Positions 16,627 to 24,921 of a stretch of DNA of 30,233 nt are shown here, piece after piece. How positions within the stretch are numbered: position 1 is the first letter of the stretch; the number at the start of each line of letters is the position of its first letter. The stretch is from Intestinimonas aquisgranensis (lineage in GTDB: Bacteria > Bacillota > Clostridia > Oscillospirales > Oscillospiraceae), in the NCBI GenBank assembly GCA_020687605.1, contig JAJEQY010000043.1, positions 1-30,233 on the forward strand, written 5' to 3'. The notes under the pieces were generated by a model. That model ran no database searches and was not told the DNA's origin. It was given only the letters and a program-made list of their open reading frames with translations. The position numbers and the translations under genes are program-made.

Positions 16627-17787
16627 ATGGGAAAAAGCTGCTATTTCGATAACGCTGCCACCTCCTTCCCCAAAGCCCCAGGTGTGGCGGAGGCCATGAC
16701 GGATTACCTCACCCAGGTAGGCTCCAACGTGGGCCGTGGGGATTACCGGTCGGCCTACGCCGCCGCCGAGCGGGTGCTGGAGGTCCGGGAGAAGCTGTGT
16801 CGGCGATTCGGCGCCCCTGACCCCAGAAACGTCATCTTCACCCCCGGCTGTACCTACGGGCTCAACGCCGTGCTCAAGGGAGTGCTGCGGCCCGGAGATA
16901 AGGTGGCCGCCTCCCCCATGGAGCACAACGCCGTACTCCGCCCTCTCACACAGCTGGAGCGAGCAGGAGTGGAGATCGTTTGGCTGCCCTGCAGCCAAAC
17001 GGGGGAGCTCCTCCTGGACCAGGCGGCGGAGCTGCTTACCAGCGATCTGAAGCTGTGTGTCCTCACCCACGCCTCCAACGTGTGCGGTACCCGCATGCCC
17101 ATCGAGGCGGTGGGAAGGCTGTGCCGGGAGCGGGGCATCCTCTTCTGTGTGGACGCCGCCCAGAGCGCCGGCTTCGTGCCCCTGGACATGGGGACTATGG
17201 AGATCGACGCTCTGGCCATACCGGCCCACAAGGGCCTGCTGGGTCCCCAGGGTCTGGGCGTGCTGCTCCTCACCGACGCCATGGCAGAGGCAATGGAGCC
17301 TTTGGTCTCCGGCGGTACGGGGAGCCGCTCCGACCTACTGGAGATGCCCCCCTTCCTGCCCGACCGGCTGGAACCGGGGACCCTGAACCTGCCCGGCATT
17401 TACGGGCTGGGTGCCGCCCTGGACTGGTGGGAGGGCCAGGATCAGGCTGCCCTCCGGCACCGGGAGGAGCGTCTCACCGGCCATCTGATCGCCCGGCTGG
17501 CCGAGTACGAGGAGGACGGCCTCCGGGTGCTGGGCACCAGGGACGAAAAAAAGCAGGTGGGCGTGGTATCGGTGGACTTTTTGGGAAAGGACAACGCCGA
17601 GTGTGCCTACCGCCTGGAGCGGGACTTTGGCATCCAGACACGCTGCGGTCTCCACTGCGCCCCACTGGCCCACAAGACCCTGGGCACCTATCCCCAGGGC
17701 ACCGTCCGCTTCTCCGTGGGAGCCTTCACCCGATTTGAGGACATTGACTATGTTCAGGGTGCCGTGGCGGAGATCCTGTGCGGATGA
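16627..17787 (+). CDS. Class V aminotransferase / cysteine desulfurase family protein
   Basis: A 386-residue PLP enzyme that should remove sulfur (or selenium) from cysteine-type substrates. It begins CYFDNAATSFPKAP, typical of the TIGR01977-type cysteine desulfurase subfamily. HNAVLRPL, CVDAAQSAG and PAHKGLLGPQG are the cofactor-site blocks, with the Schiff-base Lys at about 202. The catalytic Cys is about 344 in RCGLHCAPLAHKTLGT. ATG 16627 has GGAGG nine bases upstream; an ATG at 16618 abuts that site and was rejected. The gene begins 17 nt after the NodB-like gene, so the two are probably cotranscribed. No iscU, sufBCD or selD is adjacent, so the acceptor is unknown. Confidence 0.92.
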   Translation: MGKSCYFDNAATSFPKAPGVAEAMTDYLTQVGSNVGRGDYRSAYAAAERVLEVREKLCRRFGAPDPRNVIFTPGCTYGLNAVLKGVLRPGDKVAASPMEHNAVLRPLTQLERAGVEIVWLPCSQTGELLLDQAAELLTSDLKLCVLTHASNVCGTRMPIEAVGRLCRERGILFCVDAAQSAGFVPLDMGTMEIDALAIPAHKGLLGPQGLGVLLLTDAMAEAMEPLVSGGTGSRSDLLEMPPFLPDRLEPGTLNLPGIYGLGAALDWWEGQDQAALRHREERLTGHLIARLAEYEEDGLRVLGTRDEKKQVGVVSVDFLGKDNAECAYRLERDFGIQTRCGLHCAPLAHKTLGTYPQGTVRFSVGAFTRFEDIDYVQGAVAEILCG

Positions 17788-17869
17788 TACCATTGTTCAT
17801 AGATTATTGTCATAATAATGTAATGAAAACCACAAATATACTCTGTTGAGAGAATGTGTAGTGTCATAC

Positions 17870-17898
17870 AGTGGCGCAGCAGTAGCAGCGCCACTTTT
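17870..17898 (+). terminator. Intrinsic terminator after the cysteine desulfurase gene
   Basis: An 8-bp stem AGTGGCGC (17870-17877) / GCGCCACT (17888-17895) with a 10-nt loop runs into a TTTT tract. Confidence 0.75.
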
Positions 17899-18008
17899 AA
17901 ATGTCCGTAGAAACCTGCGATCAGATGTTTAATTCGGTTAGAAATGTAAATAAACGAATATATATGAACCCCAGTTCGGGATCTTTTTGCAAATAGCTGT
18001 GAATCCGG

Positions 18009-18037
18009 TTGCAGTCTACGGCATATTTTGTTATATT
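18009..18037 (+). promoter_or_regulatory. Candidate sigma-A promoter of the sigma-54 activator gene
   Basis: TTGCAG (18009-18014) and TATATT (18032-18037) with a 17-bp spacer lie about 115 bp upstream of ATG 18154. The -10 is 5/6; the -35 is weak. Confidence 0.4.
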
Positions 18038-18153
18038 GTTTGTGAATACCAAAAACCAAATAATGGATTTAACGTAAGATAAATAGATTCGTGATTTCAA
18101 ATATAATGAGTGACAGTTGCCATGAACCCATCTGGATAAGATTGGAGGAAATC

Positions 18154-20103
18154 ATGATTAAAATTGGAATTGTTATTCCAGAGGGCAGTGGAACATTTCT
18201 GGAAGACGCGAAAAAAATTGCAGCAAAAATAAACGTTGAACCATATTTTTGCTATGGGCATTTTGCGAGCGTTTTACCAACTGTACGCAAGATGTTGAGA
18301 GAAAATCCCGAAATCAAAGCACTGATTTCCAGGTCGACTACTGCGACTTTTTTGCGAAAAGAATTCGGGCTGCCTGTCGTAGATTTGAATCTTACAGACT
18401 TTGATTTTGCAAAGACAATTTCTGAGCTGCCAGATAAAAGCGGAAATTTTATTGTTGTACAGTTTTACCCCTCGGCCTCCACATATGATGTTGAAGCGAT
18501 TTCAAAAGTTTGCAATATCAGTTTAAAAACACTTTTCCTGGATGCAAATCGGCCCAATGATATCTGTAAACTTGTCGAAGAATCGGGCTGTGACCGAATT
18601 GTCAGTTCTGTGGCTGTAGTCGCGGAACCTTGCCGCAGGGCTGGAAAAGAGGTAATTTCCCTGCGTTTTTCACCTCCTGCGATTGAAAATGCAATGCGTC
18701 AGGCGCTTTATATGATTGACAATAACCGGCGTGAAGTGGAAAGGACAGAACAATTACTGCAAATTTTGAACGCGTTTTCTGAGGGATTTCTTGCCGTGGA
18801 CAGCCGGGGTAAGATTGCGATGTTTAATCAGGCGCTCTGTGATATTGCAGGAATCCAATCCTCTACCGTAATTGGATCCTCGTTGGAAGAAGTAAAAAAT
18901 ACAATGTATTTTGTAAAGCTTTTGACAGAGTCATCGAATGAGAGCATTCTAAATTATCATGGTAAAAAATACATTGTAAATCGTCCATATTTTCCTAATA
19001 CGGGACTTTTGAGAAGCATTTGGAGTGTGAGTAATCTATCTGATATTCAAGAGAAAACAGCAATCTACCAGAAAAAATTAGTAAATAATGGTTATAAGGC
19101 TAAGTACCATTTCAGCGACATTGTGTCAGTAAGTCCACTGATGGAATCTATTAAAGAGAAAGCCAAACACTACGCCCGTACGGACTGTAATATTCTGATT
19201 TTAGGTGAAAGCGGCACGGGAAAAGAGATGATGGCACAGAGCATTCATAACGAAAGTGAGTACCGGAATGGACCGTTTGTTGCAATCAACTGTGCAGCTC
19301 TCCCAGAAAATTTGTTGGAAAGTGAACTGTTTGGCTATGAAGAAGGTGCATTCACAGGTGCGCGCCTAAACGGAAAAGAAGGTCTGATTGAACTTTCTAA
19401 CCATGGGACGTTATTCCTGGATGAAGTAAGCCTGATGCCGCTGGCACTTCAGGCCAAATTGCTGCGTAGTTTACAGGAGCGACAGATCAGCCGCTTAGGC
19501 GGTACTCAGATAATTAGTGTAGAAAACAGGATCATTTGTGCCACAAACGATGACCTAATGAAAGCGGTCAGGAGCGGACAGTTCCGGGAGGACCTTTACT
19601 ACAGGCTGGACGTCCTGAATATTCGGGTACCTCCACTGAGAGAGCGTGTAGGTGACATCCCATTTTTGGTGCGGACATTGCTTCGCCGAAAAGGGATTGC
19701 ACGGCGCAGACTGATGGGAATTGATGAGTCGTTGATCCATTATTTCACATCATATAGCTGGCCGGGGAACTTTAGACAGCTGGAAGCGTTTTTGGAGAGG
19801 CTTTTTGCTTTGAATCCTGGAATTCAAGTTCAAGAGGACCTTCTCCGAAGTCTGTTTGGAGAGCTTCCTCCAGACCCCAAAGTAAAAACTGGCGATTCCG
19901 ATGCCGACAGTAGTACACATCATCTTACAACCAAAGAAGGCTACTTGGTATCAGGGACGTTGGAAGAAACAGAGGAACAAATTATAAGGGAAGCCTATCG
20001 GCGATGCTGCGGCAATATTGGGACACTTACAGAAGTACTAGGTATTGGCCGGACTACATTATGGAGAAAATTGAAGCAATATGGACTGCGAAACAGTCCA
20101 TAA
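18154..20103 (+). CDS. Sigma-54-dependent transcriptional activator with PrpR-type sensor domain
   Basis: A 649-residue enhancer-binding protein. Residues about 1-190 look like the PrpR N-terminal sensor seen in propionate-catabolism activators (KIGIVIPEGSGTF, a periplasmic-binding-like alpha/beta fold). A PAS-like domain covers about 200-300 (GFLAVDSRGKIAMFNQALCDIAG). The AAA+ domain has Walker A GESGTGKE (351-358), the sigma-54 contact loop GAFTGA (398-403), Walker B GTLFLDEV (418-425) and NFRQLEAFLER. A Fis-type helix-turn-helix ends the protein (about 605-648, IGTLTEVLGIGRTTLWRKLK). ATG 18154 has GGAGG five bases upstream. It lies directly before a sigma-54 promoter and the CoA-ester gene cluster, so it almost certainly activates that cluster in response to a carboxylate or acyl-CoA. 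Codon use is much more A+T-rich than in the left part of the window. Confidence 0.94.
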   Translation: MIKIGIVIPEGSGTFLEDAKKIAAKINVEPYFCYGHFASVLPTVRKMLRENPEIKALISRSTTATFLRKEFGLPVVDLNLTDFDFAKTISELPDKSGNFIVVQFYPSASTYDVEAISKVCNISLKTLFLDANRPNDICKLVEESGCDRIVSSVAVVAEPCRRAGKEVISLRFSPPAIENAMRQALYMIDNNRREVERTEQLLQILNAFSEGFLAVDSRGKIAMFNQALCDIAGIQSSTVIGSSLEEVKNTMYFVKLLTESSNESILNYHGKKYIVNRPYFPNTGLLRSIWSVSNLSDIQEKTAIYQKKLVNNGYKAKYHFSDIVSVSPLMESIKEKAKHYARTDCNILILGESGTGKEMMAQSIHNESEYRNGPFVAINCAALPENLLESELFGYEEGAFTGARLNGKEGLIELSNHGTLFLDEVSLMPLALQAKLLRSLQERQISRLGGTQIISVENRIICATNDDLMKAVRSGQFREDLYYRLDVLNIRVPPLRERVGDIPFLVRTLLRRKGIARRRLMGIDESLIHYFTSYSWPGNFRQLEAFLERLFALNPGIQVQEDLLRSLFGELPPDPKVKTGDSDADSSTHHLTTKEGYLVSGTLEETEEQIIREAYRRCCGNIGTLTEVLGIGRTTLWRKLKQYGLRNSP

Positions 20104-20121
20104 TTGACTGATTGCGAACTA

Positions 20122-20230
20122 TTTGGGATCAACTGTTTTATTGTAAAACAAAAGCCCCCGCATGTTCCAAAATGAAATTTCATTTTGGAACATGCGGGGG
20201 CTTTGCTCTTTTTATAGCAGGGATCCCAAA
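20122..20230. repeat. Inverted TTTGGGATC / GATCCCAAA pair flanking the terminator
   Basis: TTTGGGATC (20122-20130) and its exact complement GATCCCAAA (20222-20230) flank the palindromic terminator. They lie about 104 and 204 bp upstream of the -24/-12 promoter, within the usual range for sigma-54 enhancer sites, so they are candidate activator half-sites. They could instead just extend the base of the terminator structure. Confidence 0.35.
20151..20213 (+). terminator. 54-bp perfect palindromic terminator
   Basis: Positions 20151-20204 form an uninterrupted 27+27 palindrome (arm starts AAAGCCCCCGCATG, centre GAAATTTC), followed by GCTCTTTTTAT. It ends the activator transcript and insulates the cluster promoter. 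The complete symmetry is longer than an ordinary terminator needs. Confidence 0.9.
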
Positions 20231-20333
20231 CAAGACAGTTTAATTACTATTTTAAAAAATTTGTCGAAAAATGTTGTCTTTCTATCATTTTGTGTGGAAG
20301 TAATAGAGCGAATGCTCAAATGGCAGAATAGGC

Positions 20334-20349
20334 TGGCATCGCTTTTGCC
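20334..20349 (+). promoter_or_regulatory. Sigma-54 (-24/-12) promoter of the CoA-ester catabolic cluster
   Basis: TGGCATCGCTTTTGCC matches the sigma-54 consensus TGGCACG-N4-TTGC, with the invariant GG (20335-20336) and GC (20347-20348) at the required 10-bp separation. Transcription should start near 20360, giving a leader of about 150 nt before the first gene at 20514. A partner activator with an intact GAFTGA loop is encoded immediately upstream. Confidence 0.88.
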
Positions 20350-20513
20350 CAATAAAAGGGCAAAGCTCGCCTAGGCAGTTTTGAGCGGGTGTAAGTTTTA
20401 TCTAGGATTGGATGACTCACAGTTACACTTGGATTTGGCCAACCAAGTCGGGAGGAATTCCGGTTTCTGGATGAAATGCACTACCACTGTTGCGTCTGTA
20501 AGGAGGAGTCGTA
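20350..20513 (+). other. Leader of the catabolic operon
   Basis: An untranslated stretch of about 150 nt. It contains an imperfect palindrome over the predicted start (GCTTTTGCCC 20341-20350 / GGGCAAAGC 20358-20366) and a hairpin-capable ACTTGG/CCAAGT pair (20427-20432 / 20443-20448). The GGAGGAG ribosome-binding site lies just before ATG 20514. I recognise no riboswitch class. Confidence 0.5.
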
Positions 20514-21722
20514 ATGGCAAATATTTTTGACGGCCTGAAAGTCATTGACATCACCAATAACCTGGCCGGTCCTCTCTGTGCCCAGATGTTGGGCGATTAC
20601 GGTGCCGAAGTTTATAAAATTGAGCGCCCTGGAGCGGGTGACGATTCCCGCGGCATTGCCCCCAAGATCGAAGGACAGTCCCTGTTTTACATGTACGCCT
20701 GCAGAAGCAAGAAGTCCGTCACTCTGGCTCTTGATGACCCACGGGCCCAGGAGTGTATCTATAAGATGGCAAAAGACTGCGATGTCTTCATTGAGAGCTA
20801 TCCCCCGGGAAGAATGAAAAAATTCAACCTGGACTATGAGACAATTTCCAAAATTAACCCCAAGATTATTTATTGTTCTGTTTCAGTTGCTGGACAGGTC
20901 GGCCCTCACAGCAAAGTTCCTGGCTTTGACCTGATTGCGCAGGCAATGTCTGGGCTAATGGATATTACCGGCGAGAAGGACGGCGGCCCCACCAAGAGCG
21001 GTACCGTGATTGGCGATTATATTGGTGGCCTGAATGCCTTCGGTTCCGTTGTTTCCGCGTTGTTCCATCGTGAGAGAACCGGCGAAGGCCAGTACTGTGA
21101 TGTTTCTCTGCTGGATGGTCTCATTGGCGTCAACACCTTGGTAGACCAGGCAGCTACCCTTCACACCCATCCTACTCGCTCCGGTGCGCATCACGGTACC
21201 ATTGCCCCCTATGGTGTCTACAACGGAAACAACGGAGAGAGCTGTATCATTGCTGCATACACCGGAAAAATGTGGCCGGCGCTGTGCAACCTCATTGGCC
21301 GTCCTGAACTGGCCGCAGACCCCAAGTTCGACAGCAACGTCACACGCTGCGCCAATCTGCCTGAGCTCATTGAAATCCTGGAGAACTGGCTGAAGACGTT
21401 TGACAAGATTGATGACGCTGTCAAGAAGATGGCGGAAGTGGGCATTGCCACCTGTAAGATTTGCTCTACGACTGATGTTGTAGAAGATCCGGCTTATAGA
21501 GAAGTGGGCCTGCTGATTGATATTCCCACTCCGCCCTCTATCAAGGGCATGGATCATGTCACTACCCGCGGTTCCTGGCTACGTTTCAGCAAGTGCAAGC
21601 CCGAGTATAAGCGCCCCTGCGATCTCGGCGAATATAACTACGAGGTGCTGGGCCAGTATATGAGTAAAGAAGAAATTGACCAGTGTATGAAGGACTGGGC
21701 GGGCAAATTCAAGAAGCAGTGA
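20514..21722 (+). CDS. CaiB/BaiF-type (family III) CoA-transferase, first copy
   Basis: A 402-residue family III CoA-transferase, which moves CoA from one acyl-CoA to a free carboxylic acid without ATP. Blocks typical of the family are VIDITNNLAGPLCAQMLGDYGAEVYKIERPG (about 10-40), NPKIIYCSVSVAGQVGP, PGFDLIAQAMSGLMDITGE and the catalytic region SGTVIGDYIGGLNAFGS, where Asp168 is the expected nucleophile that forms the aspartyl-CoA anhydride. Its first position after the sigma-54 promoter suggests it activates the imported substrate. It is paralogous to the CoA-transferase at 27586-28779. Whether the relevant donor is acetyl-, butyryl- or product-CoA cannot be seen. Confidence 0.93.
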   Translation: MANIFDGLKVIDITNNLAGPLCAQMLGDYGAEVYKIERPGAGDDSRGIAPKIEGQSLFYMYACRSKKSVTLALDDPRAQECIYKMAKDCDVFIESYPPGRMKKFNLDYETISKINPKIIYCSVSVAGQVGPHSKVPGFDLIAQAMSGLMDITGEKDGGPTKSGTVIGDYIGGLNAFGSVVSALFHRERTGEGQYCDVSLLDGLIGVNTLVDQAATLHTHPTRSGAHHGTIAPYGVYNGNNGESCIIAAYTGKMWPALCNLIGRPELAADPKFDSNVTRCANLPELIEILENWLKTFDKIDDAVKKMAEVGIATCKICSTTDVVEDPAYREVGLLIDIPTPPSIKGMDHVTTRGSWLRFSKCKPEYKRPCDLGEYNYEVLGQYMSKEEIDQCMKDWAGKFKKQ

Positions 21723-21766
21723 TCTCGTATTTGAGGTAAGCAAGGTTATGAATGGGAGGAATCGAC

Positions 21767-22567
21767 ATGTATCAAAGTAAGTGTGAAAATATCCTATTTT
21801 CTGTGGATGAAAAAGGAGTTGCAACTGTCACGCTTAATCGCCCTGAGGCTTTGAATGCGCTGACCTGGGATATGGAGCAGGAGTTGGGCAATGTGTTCCA
21901 ATACTGCTCTAACGCAGATGAGGTCCGGGTTGTAGTGCTCACCGGCGCTGGAAAACATTTCTGCGCGGGTGGTGACATCAAGGCGTTCAAGCGGCGTATT
22001 GATGCTGGCGAGGCTCTGCCCGATACCGGTGTGCGCTACATTGCTACCGCCGCCCGCAATATTCGTCGCTGCAATAAGCCCGTAATCGCCAAGATCAATG
22101 GAGCGGCTTCCGGTGCTGGCAGTGCGTTGGCCTTTGCCAGTGATTTCCGGATCGGAGATGGCAAGACTAAAATTGGTGCCGGTTTTACCAGCATGGGATT
22201 CTCCGGCGATACCAATGGTGTCTACAATCTCACCCGTATCGTAGGTGCCGCGCGGGCCACGGAGTTTTATATGCTCGCACAGACAGTGACTGGTGAAGAG
22301 GCGTTCCAACTGGGCATTCTTAACCGGCTGGCGGAAGTGGGCAAACTGGATGAAGTAACCGAGGAACTGGCGGAAAAGCTGGCTAATAGTCCTACCCGTG
22401 CTCTGGCTTACCAAAAGAAGATGATTAATTTTACCAATTACCCTGATCTGGAATTGATGGAGGAGTTCGAGGCGAACTTCATGCCCGCGTGTTCGCGTAC
22501 TGCCGACCATGCGGAGGCCGTCAATGCATTCTTGGAGAAGCGTGCGCCTAAATTCACTGGAAAGTGA
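21767..22567 (+). CDS. Enoyl-CoA hydratase/isomerase (crotonase) family protein with atypical active site
   Basis: A 266-residue crotonase-fold enzyme acting on a CoA thioester. The oxyanion-hole segment (VLTGAGKHFCAGGDIKAF, about 57-74) and the second loop (KPVIAKINGAASGAGSALAFASD) are present. The two catalytic glutamates of classical enoyl-CoA hydratase are replaced: by alignment Ala120 stands where rat Glu144 would be and Phe140 where Glu164 would be. An Asp (148, in GFSGDTNGVY) lies where PaaG-type isomerases carry their Asp. Isomerase, hydrolase or another crotonase reaction is therefore more likely than simple hydration. ATG 21767 has GGGAGGA six bases upstream. It lies between the CoA-transferase and the acyl-CoA dehydrogenase. 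Confidence 0.88.
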   Translation: MYQSKCENILFSVDEKGVATVTLNRPEALNALTWDMEQELGNVFQYCSNADEVRVVVLTGAGKHFCAGGDIKAFKRRIDAGEALPDTGVRYIATAARNIRRCNKPVIAKINGAASGAGSALAFASDFRIGDGKTKIGAGFTSMGFSGDTNGVYNLTRIVGAARATEFYMLAQTVTGEEAFQLGILNRLAEVGKLDEVTEELAEKLANSPTRALAYQKKMINFTNYPDLELMEEFEANFMPACSRTADHAEAVNAFLEKRAPKFTGK

Positions 22568-22619
22568 TAAAAGTGCCTGGATCTTTTGCTGATCCTACAC
22601 AGAAAAGGAGAAATATTTT

Positions 22620-23777
22620 ATGGATTACCATTTTACACAGGACCAGATTGACCTCCAGATGATGACCCGTGAATTTGCAGAGAAGGAACTGATCCCGATC
22701 GCCGCCGAATATGACGTCAAGAGCGAATTCCCGATGGAGGCGTTTAAGAAGGCTGTCACTATGGGACTGACCTGCTTGGATCTGCCTGAGGAGTGGGGCG
22801 GTGCAGGTGTAGATCTTCTGACGACTGCGCTGATTCGTGAAGAACTCTCCCGCGGCGATGCTGGCTTCAGCTCGGCGGTTGGTGCCTGTGGTTTAGGCTT
22901 TAAGCCCATTAACTTTGCGGGTACTGAGGAGCAGAAGCGTAAATACGCTGACGTTGTCACTGGAGGCGGCCTCTTGGCTCTGGGCCTTACGGAGCCGAAC
23001 GCTGGTTCTGATGTGGCCAACAACAAGACAACAGCTGTAAAGAAAGGCGATAAGTACATCCTCAACGGCCGTAAGTGCTTCATTACCAACGCTCCTCTGG
23101 CCGACATTATCACCATCTTTGCTATTACCGATAAGGAGGCTGGCGCGAAGGGCTTCTCCATGTTTATGGTGGAAAAAGGTGCCCCTGGTCTGTCTATCGG
23201 CAAGCATGAGGACAAGATGGGTATTCGTTCTTCCGCTACCGCAGACGTCATCATGGAGGACTGTGAGATCCCGGCTTCCGCCCTCATTGGCAAGGAAGGT
23301 GACGGATTTAAGATCGTGATGCAGACTCTGGACAAGGGCCGTGTCTGCGCTGGTGCCAGCGCTCTGGGCGTGGCTCGCGCGGCTGTGGAGCACTCTGTCC
23401 GTTATGCTCAGGAGCGTGTCCAGAAGGGAAAACCCATCTGGAAGCATCAGATCATCCAGGCTAAGCTGGCTGATATGGGTATGCGGCTGGAAGCTGCCCG
23501 TCAGCTGGTCTGGCGCGCCGCCATGGCATTCGATGCAGGCGCCAACGACACCGCCAAGCTGGCCTCCATGTGCAAGTGCTTTGCCGGTGACATGGTGGTC
23601 AACGTCACCTGTGAGGCCCTGCAGATCCACGGCGGCTACGGCTACAGCCGTGAGTACCCCATCGAGAAGCTCTACAGAGACGCAAAGATTTTCCAGATCT
23701 TTGAGGGTACAAATGAGATTCAGCGTACGATCATTGCCAAGAATATGGTGGATGAACAGAAAATCGCTGCCCGCTAA
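22620..23777 (+). CDS. Acyl-CoA dehydrogenase of the catabolic cluster
   Basis: A 385-residue FAD enzyme oxidising an acyl-CoA or reducing an enoyl-CoA. Visible landmarks are LPEEWGGAG (about 55-63), GLTEPNAGSDVANNKT (about 122-137), KMGIRSSATADV and the catalytic region with Glu362 in IFEGTNEIQR. It differs from the two minus-strand homologues in several signature spots (EPNAGSD rather than EPGAGSD, FEGTNE rather than YEGTSE), so its substrate probably differs from butyryl-CoA. AAAAGGAG precedes the ATG. No dedicated etf genes are in the cluster; EtfAB encoded at 3987-5812 or elsewhere would have to serve it. Confidence 0.94.
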   Translation: MDYHFTQDQIDLQMMTREFAEKELIPIAAEYDVKSEFPMEAFKKAVTMGLTCLDLPEEWGGAGVDLLTTALIREELSRGDAGFSSAVGACGLGFKPINFAGTEEQKRKYADVVTGGGLLALGLTEPNAGSDVANNKTTAVKKGDKYILNGRKCFITNAPLADIITIFAITDKEAGAKGFSMFMVEKGAPGLSIGKHEDKMGIRSSATADVIMEDCEIPASALIGKEGDGFKIVMQTLDKGRVCAGASALGVARAAVEHSVRYAQERVQKGKPIWKHQIIQAKLADMGMRLEAARQLVWRAAMAFDAGANDTAKLASMCKCFAGDMVVNVTCEALQIHGGYGYSREYPIEKLYRDAKIFQIFEGTNEIQRTIIAKNMVDEQKIAAR

Positions 23778-23798
23778 GTTTGTGTAATGGATTTCTCC

Positions 23799-23839
23799 GG
23801 CCAAGTCCCCCACGGCGTAACGCTGCGGGGGACTAGGCC
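23799..23839 (+). other. Intercistronic G+C-rich hairpin
   Basis: AGTCCCCC (23804-23811) pairs with GGGGGACT (23827-23834), extended by GGCC/GGCC beyond a mismatch and by an inner GCG/CGC. No T-run follows, so it is more likely an mRNA processing or stability element than a full terminator. Confidence 0.5.
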
Positions 23840-23879
23840 GATGCTTGATTCATACATGATTTCTGCTTAGGAGGTTTTT

Positions 23880-24863
23880 ATGGCAAACTTTAAAACACGT
23901 ATGACAGAAGTTCTTGGTATTGAATATCCCATTATGTGTGGTGGCCTACAGAACGCTGCAAATCCAGAGCTGGCAGTGGCGATCTCTGAGGCTGGTGGCC
24001 TCGGCATCACCAATATCAGTATGTATCCCGACTTTGACGATTTCCGTGCTACCATGAAGTGGATGCGTGAACACACAAAGAAGCCCCTGGCGGTCAATAT
24101 CTCTATGATCCCCAATATCGACATGGGCGATAAGATTCGGCAGTACATCACAATCTGCGGGGAAGAAGGAATCAATGTCATTGAGACTTCTGGAAAGGAC
24201 CCGGCAGAGTTCGTACCTCTCATCCACTCGTATGGAATGAAAATCGTACATAAGGTGCCCATGGCCAGACATGCACTCAAGGCACAGAAAAGCGGCGTGG
24301 ACTGTGTCACCGTAGTGGGTTCCGAAGCAGCTGGACATCCGTCTCCTGACCTCATCGGCACTATGGTGGTAGCCAACAGAGCAGTTGAACTGTGCTCCAT
24401 TCCTGTGCTGGTGGGAGGCGGCATCTGTAACGGCAGAAGTATGGCTGCTGCATTGGCTTTGGGCGCTGAAGGTGTTGTGATCGGGACACGCTTCCTTACC
24501 GCCAGTGAGTGCTGCATTTCTCAGAATCATAAGGATTGGATCATTGAACATACTGAGAAGGATACTGTTTTGTGTCAGCGAGCCATCAAAAATATGATCC
24601 GTGTGGCCCACAACGCTGCTGCAGATGAGTGCCTGGAGATGGAGAAAAAGCCCGGCGTTACGCTGCAGGATCTGATGCCCATTATTTCTGGTGCCGTTGG
24701 CAGACAGGCCTACCAGTCGGGAGATACCAGCCGGGGTATGTTTGCAGTAGGCCAGGATATTGGCCTCATCTCTGATGTTAAGCCGGCCAAGGAAATCATA
24801 GAGGAAATGCTCCGGGAGGCGGCAGCGGCGACAGAGCGTTTGTCTGCTCTGGCTGGGGTATAA
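23880..24863 (+). CDS. Nitronate monooxygenase / FabK-like FMN oxidoreductase
   Basis: A 327-residue TIM-barrel flavoprotein of the 2-nitropropane dioxygenase family, which includes nitronate monooxygenases and the enoyl-ACP reductase FabK. The N-terminus LGIEYPIMCGGLQNAANPELAVAISEAGGLG, the GSEAAGHPSPD block with the conserved His153, PVLVGGGICNGRSMAAALALGAEGVVIGTRFL and the phosphate-binding glycines are all present. In an anaerobe within a CoA-ester pathway, a FabK-like reduction of an activated double bond is more plausible than oxygen-dependent nitronate oxidation, but this is inference. GGAGG lies seven bases upstream of the ATG. Confidence 0.85.
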   Translation: MANFKTRMTEVLGIEYPIMCGGLQNAANPELAVAISEAGGLGITNISMYPDFDDFRATMKWMREHTKKPLAVNISMIPNIDMGDKIRQYITICGEEGINVIETSGKDPAEFVPLIHSYGMKIVHKVPMARHALKAQKSGVDCVTVVGSEAAGHPSPDLIGTMVVANRAVELCSIPVLVGGGICNGRSMAAALALGAEGVVIGTRFLTASECCISQNHKDWIIEHTEKDTVLCQRAIKNMIRVAHNAAADECLEMEKKPGVTLQDLMPIISGAVGRQAYQSGDTSRGMFAVGQDIGLISDVKPAKEIIEEMLREAAAATERLSALAGV

Positions 24864-24921
24864 CGACCCCACTGTACCGCAGAAAGGATCAAATAGATTC
24901 TTAGAGGAGGAGAGCGTTCTG

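Larger units (their letters stand above)
17788..18153. other. A+T-rich intergenic region marking the start of the accessory island
   Basis: 366 bp without a gene. It holds the terminator of the desulfurase operon (17870-17898) and a candidate promoter for the sigma-54 activator (18009-18037). A second TATAAT at 18101-18106 has no good -35. Base composition turns visibly A+T-rich here compared with the preceding 17 kb. Confidence 0.6.

Noticed and set aside
20514..23777. Assignment of the cluster as a carnitine (caiTABCDE) operon because CaiB-, CaiD- and CaiA-like families co-occur
   Set aside because: There is no betaine/carnitine (BCCT) transporter, CoA ligase or CaiE, the crotonase lacks the expected acidic residues, and extra flavin reductases are present. 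The shared families are broad.
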